A DNA stretch of 64,000 bases from Halogeometricum sp. S3BR5-2. Lineage in GTDB: Archaea > Halobacteriota > Halobacteria > Halobacteriales > Haloferacaceae. Location: the NCBI RefSeq assembly GCF_031624635.1, contig NZ_JAMQOQ010000002.1, positions 558,001-622,000 on the forward strand, read 5' to 3'. Positions within the stretch are counted from its first letter, which is position 1; each line of letters opens with the position of its first letter. Shown piece after piece: positions 59,532-64,000 of the stretch. A program made the position numbers and the translations under genes. The notes under the pieces are model-generated. The model saw nothing but the letters and a program-made list of their open reading frames with translations. It was not told where the DNA came from and did not search any database.

Positions 59532-60766
59532 CCCTTCCGCTCCAACTCGACGCCCTGGTCCGGTCCGCCGCCGTCCTGTTCGACGACGTGGCGCTCATCG
59601 CCAGCCTCACCGTGGGGGCTGCGGCCGTCGCCGCGGCGGCGGCGCTGGTCTACCGGTGGTACACCAGAGAGCCGATTCCGGGGTGGCTGGCCTCGCTCTT
59701 CGGCGGGACGCCCGCCGCCGTGTACATCAGCGGCATCGGCCTCCTCGACACGATAACGGACCCGACGCGGGCCGCCGACGTGTTCGAGCCCTCGACGATG
59801 CTCCTGAACTCGACGGTGCTCGTCGCCGCCGTCGCCGTCTCGCCCGTCGGCCGGGCCGTCGGGGACCGCGTCGCCACCGACGTGTTCGCCTTCGCCGGCA
59901 CGAGCGCCGTCGACGCCGAGGTGGGTCGCATCGTCCGCACGGTGGGGCGCGTCGCGGCGGTCGAACTCCCCGAGGAGCCGGACGATATCGGCGACATCGA
60001 CGGCTACGACCCCGTCCCCCGCGCCCGCAAGGAGGCGATGGCGGGCAAGCGACTCCTGTTCCCGCGGCGCCTCACCGACGCGGAACTCACGGACCGCCTC
60101 GTCACGCGCATCAAGGAGGACTACGGCATCGGCCACGTGGACGTGGAGTTGGACGAGGCGGGCGACGTGTCGTTCCTCGCCCTCGGTCGGCGGGTCGCCG
60201 GGTTGGGGCCGACGATGCCTCCCGGCGTCGCCGCCGTCGCCGTCCGCGCGGACCCGGGCGCGGGTGCCTCGGCGGGCGACGCCGTGCAACTGTGGCGGAC
60301 GGACGGGGAGGGCGACCCCGAACGCGTCGTCGGCGCGGAACTCCGGGCGACGGCGGACGACGTGGCCACCGTCATCCTCGACGAGTCGGACGCCGAGCGA
60401 CTGGACCGTGAGGAGGAGTACCGCATCCTCACGCTCCCCTCGGACCCCGGCGCGGAGCACGAGTTCACCTCGCTGCTCAGGAGCGCCGACGAGACGATGG
60501 AGCGGGTGACCGTCGAACCGGGCAGCGACCTCGTCGGCGCGACGCTCGGCAACCTGGACGCCACCGTCGTCGCCGTCCGCGCCGGGTCGGAGGCGGTCGA
60601 CGCCATCCCGGCGCGGGCGCGCGAACTCGCCGCCGGCGACGAACTGTTCATCGTCGCCCGGCCCGAGACGGTCCGCCGCATCTCGCGGTTCGCCGCCGCG
60701 CCGGAGGCCGACGACGCCGAGGAGACGCCGGCGTCGACCGCTCCCGACTCCGCGGACGACGACTGA
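59528..60766 (+). CDS. TrkA-C-domain membrane protein (second of pair)
   Basis: The GTG start overlaps the previous stop (GTGA), so both proteins are made together. The 412-residue product has three hydrophobic stretches (for example DVALIASLTVGAAAVAAAAA; STVLVAAVAVSPVGRAVGDR) and two TrkA-C-like regions. These end with TVEPGSDLVGATLGNLDATV and GDELFIVARPETVRRISRFA, a clear RCK-C-type ending. It resembles the first protein in plan; both could sit in one membrane complex. ATG starts upstream are absent in frame. Confidence 0.78.
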   Translation: MTLPLQLDALVRSAAVLFDDVALIASLTVGAAAVAAAAALVYRWYTREPIPGWLASLFGGTPAAVYISGIGLLDTITDPTRAADVFEPSTMLLNSTVLVAAVAVSPVGRAVGDRVATDVFAFAGTSAVDAEVGRIVRTVGRVAAVELPEEPDDIGDIDGYDPVPRARKEAMAGKRLLFPRRLTDAELTDRLVTRIKEDYGIGHVDVELDEAGDVSFLALGRRVAGLGPTMPPGVAAVAVRADPGAGASAGDAVQLWRTDGEGDPERVVGAELRATADDVATVILDESDAERLDREEEYRILTLPSDPGAEHEFTSLLRSADETMERVTVEPGSDLVGATLGNLDATVVAVRAGSEAVDAIPARARELAAGDELFIVARPETVRRISRFAAAPEADDAEETPASTAPDSADDD

Positions 60767-60819
60767 ACCGGCCGTCGACTGTCGCAATACTCATGGCGCG
60801 CGGGCGGGGATACCGAGGT

Positions 60820-61089
60820 ATGACGACCGTACGGTGGCGCCTGTTCGCGGACCTCGCGGAAGTCGCCGGCGACCGGAAGACGACGGTGACCGTCGACGAC
60901 GGCGCGACGGTCGAAGACGCCCTCGACGCCCTCTTGGACGGCCGCGACGGCCTCCGCGTCCGCGTCTTCGACGACGGCACCCTCGCCGAGCACGTCAACC
61001 TCCTGCGCAACGGCGAGTCGGCGTCGCTCTCCGATGCGGTCGCCGAGGACGACGAACTCGCGCTGTTCCCGCCGGTCAGCGGCGGCTGA
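60820..61089 (+). CDS. SAMP/MoaD-like ubiquitin-fold protein
   Basis: An 89-residue beta-grasp protein ending in Gly-Gly (FPPVSGG), as needed for C-terminal activation by a UbaA-like E1 enzyme. It begins MTTVRWRLFADLAEVAGDRK, has VTVDDGATVEDALDALLDGR and ends with DDELALFPPVSGG. Such proteins serve both as sulfur donors for molybdopterin and tRNA, and as protein modifiers. An upstream ATG (60793) adds nine residues; the chosen start is the family norm. Confidence 0.9.
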   Translation: MTTVRWRLFADLAEVAGDRKTTVTVDDGATVEDALDALLDGRDGLRVRVFDDGTLAEHVNLLRNGESASLSDAVAEDDELALFPPVSGG

Positions 61090-61214
61090 GACGCCCCGCT
61101 GGGCGTTCGTGTAGCGGCGTTGAAGGAAACGGACCCCCGAGGGAGAAACGAGAGAACGAGACGACGGCGCGGGCCGCGTCCGTATCCGCATTCGCGGCGT
61201 CGCTCCGCGCTCCG

Positions 61215-62057
61215 TTATTCGCTGGGGCGCGGACGGGCGACGAACAGCGTCTCGACGAGGCTGAAGGGGTTGTACACCGACTGGTGGCACTGGCAGTAGA
61301 CCCGGTTCTCCGCGCCGAACGTGGCGGAGCTGGCGGTCTGCTTGTATCCGGGCACGCAGCAGAAGTGCGTGCACTTGTTGAGCCACGCGACGAAGCCCTC
61401 CTGCGTCGACGCCTGCACCCACGGGTCGTCCTGCGCCATCTCCTGAATCCGCTCCGAGCGAATCACCTGGATGGGAATGACGTTCTCGGCGTCTTCGGAC
61501 CGCCAGCGGCCGGTCGCCGGCTTGCCGAGACCGGGGTCGCCGATGTCGTTCGACCAGGTCTGGTAGTCCGAGAAGTCGTCGACGTGGAGGCGGTCGCCCT
61601 CGGAGTAGGCCTCCGACTGCCAGGAGTAGCCGGGGGCGCCCCCGGAGATGAAGTAGTTGTCCGACTCGTACTCGGGGTCGAGACCGCCGTAGGACTCGAC
61701 GCCGCAGTACTGGAACCACTCGGAGGAGTACGTCACGCCGGAGCCGTTGTAGTTCTCCGTCTCGGCGATCTGAACTTGGACGCCGTTCTCCTCGATGGTC
61801 TTGACCTCGGGCCAGACGCCCTTGAGGTATCCCTCGCTGTCGATTTCGATGGGAATCTGCGGCATGCCGCGCGGCGCGGGCCCGTCGGTGTTCTCGATGG
61901 CCATCGCCTGGGTTGTCCCGCCGCCGCTCCCACTCGACATCGTTGCTGAGTTGACGGCGGCCGCGGTGGTCGCGCCGACGCCGGCGAGTGTCGCGCCCCC
62001 GACGACACCCTTGACGAACCGGCGGCGACCCGAGTCGTCCGGGTACTTGTCGCTCAT
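61215..62057 (-). CDS. Rieske iron-sulfur protein, Tat-exported
   Basis: A 280-residue Rieske subunit. The Tat signal has a twin-Arg (SGRRRFVKGVVGGATLAGVG) with a hydrophobic stretch, which may remain as a membrane anchor. The [2Fe-2S] motifs are present as CTHFCCVPGYK and CQCHQSVYNP, with Cys-x-His and Cys-x-x-His pairs. It has an extra Cys within each. It likely belongs to a cytochrome bc-type complex in the respiratory chain. The rest of the complex is not in the window. Convergent with the SAMP gene. Confidence 0.88.
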   Translation of the reverse strand: MSDKYPDDSGRRRFVKGVVGGATLAGVGATTAAAVNSATMSSGSGGGTTQAMAIENTDGPAPRGMPQIPIEIDSEGYLKGVWPEVKTIEENGVQVQIAETENYNGSGVTYSSEWFQYCGVESYGGLDPEYESDNYFISGGAPGYSWQSEAYSEGDRLHVDDFSDYQTWSNDIGDPGLGKPATGRWRSEDAENVIPIQVIRSERIQEMAQDDPWVQASTQEGFVAWLNKCTHFCCVPGYKQTASSATFGAENRVYCQCHQSVYNPFSLVETLFVARPRPSE

Positions 62058-62170
62058 ACAGAAACCTTCGGCCCGCCGGTGAAAAGCATGACGAAACCCC
62101 GGTTGACTTCCTCCTGAGTGGTCCGCGCGTCAAACGGCCGACCCGCGGGCGACTCCACCGGAGCGGAGAT

Positions 62171-62365
62171 TCAGTCGCCGCCGTCAGCGCGCCGCGTCAG
62201 CGCCCAGAGGACGAGACACAGTCCTTCGACTCTCGCGGCCGCGTACACCCATCGGCGGGGTGTCGCGTCCCCGCGCGTCGCGAGGCGCATCCAGAAGTCC
62301 ACTACCTGCTTCGGCCGAAGCAGTTCGACGACGCCCAACGCCAAGGCGAGCGTTCGGATCACCAT
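62171..62365 (-). CDS. small membrane-associated hypothetical protein
   Basis: A 64-residue protein beginning MVIRTLALALGVVELLRPKQ and including VVDFWMRLATRGDATPRRWV and YAAARVEGLCLVLWALTRR. Two hydrophobic segments flank a basic loop. No family is recognised. The longer frame to 62476 starts in a region with unlike composition, so the ATG at 62365 is used. Confidence 0.55.
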   Translation of the reverse strand: MVIRTLALALGVVELLRPKQVVDFWMRLATRGDATPRRWVYAAARVEGLCLVLWALTRRADGGD

Positions 62366-62496
62366 ACGGTATCGGAGGGGCCGACCGGGCAAAGGTATTT
62401 CCGTGGCCGGAGGTGCCGACTCCCCCACTCGGCAGACGACGAGCGCGCTCACGACGATTGACTCGGACGCGGGCAAAATTTTCTATCGACTCGGGG

Positions 62497-62506
62497 TCTT
62501 TTACTC
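62497..62506 (+). promoter_or_regulatory. likely ppc promoter
   Basis: TCTTTTACTC forms a TATA-like box centred about 28 bases before the ppc ATG, suggesting a leaderless transcript. AAAATTTTC upstream (62476-62484) adds an AT-rich patch. Confidence 0.45.
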
Positions 62507-62528
62507 GGGGACAGGCATAGCCAGAGGC

Positions 62529-64000
<1,472 letters not shown>

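Overview
This window is chromosomal DNA from a halophilic archaeon (class Halobacteria). Three things point there. GC content is very high, with almost every third codon position G or C. The proteins are strongly acidic. The gene set is archaeal: S4e, an L2/L3 ribosomal operon with the RNase P protein Rpp29, methenyl-tetrahydromethanopterin cyclohydrolase, HMG-CoA reductase, a SAMP/MoaD-like modifier, type II methionine aminopeptidase and DUF63. Many genes have a TATA-like box about 25-28 bases before the start codon, which fits leaderless transcripts. The gene content would suit the Haloferacales, but the genus cannot be fixed from sequence reading alone.

Layout. 1-7700: a minus-strand ribosomal operon read as SPOUT methyltransferase, L3, L4, L23, L2, S19, L22, S3, L29, Rpp29, S17, L14, L24 and S4e (cut by the window edge). 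7.8-9.4 kb: two nearly identical tRNA-Gly(GCC) genes and small proteins. 9.5-24 kb: housekeeping and regulatory genes, including a BrkB-like membrane protein, mch, an M48 protease, a GIY-YIG fusion protein, a GTPBP1-like GTPase, a J-domain protein, zinc-ribbon proteins, pyrF, a PAS histidine kinase and an amidohydrolase. 23.85-24.27 kb is a gene-free, highly structured intergenic region. 24.3-31.7 kb: hmgA, small membrane proteins, a cupin, icd, isoaspartyl peptidase, an SDR and a DsbA-like protein. 31.67-33.31 kb: a tnpB-only IS200/IS605-type element, the only clear mobile element, fitted between two convergent genes. 33.3-47.6 kb: two cation-efflux proteins, a UbiB kinase, an HxlR regulator divergent from a dioxygenase/hydrolase pair, ppk1, two phosphoesterases, map, HIT protein, signal peptidase, GNAT and an esterase. 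47.58-48.04 kb is a truncated histidine kinase remnant. 48-64 kb: a tRNA methylthiotransferase, a Tat/lipobox PQQ-repeat protein, deoC, membrane proteins, udp, an HPP-UspA fusion, a K+ channel with an NAD-binding domain, a pair of TrkA-C-like membrane proteins, SAMP, a Rieske protein and the start of ppc.

How the genes fit together. The left end is a translation operon. deoC and udp suggest nucleoside salvage. The channel, TrkA-C pair and HPP-Usp protein form a small ion/stress neighbourhood. The HxlR, VOC dioxygenase and MhqD-like hydrolase resemble bacterial quinone-detoxification modules. The points most worth a second look are: the TnpB, which lacks the expected RuvC-II acidic residue and has a divergent 44-residue companion; a possible 21-codon ORF fitted between rpl4 and rpl23; the structured 24-kb intergenic element; and the GIY-YIG fusion protein.
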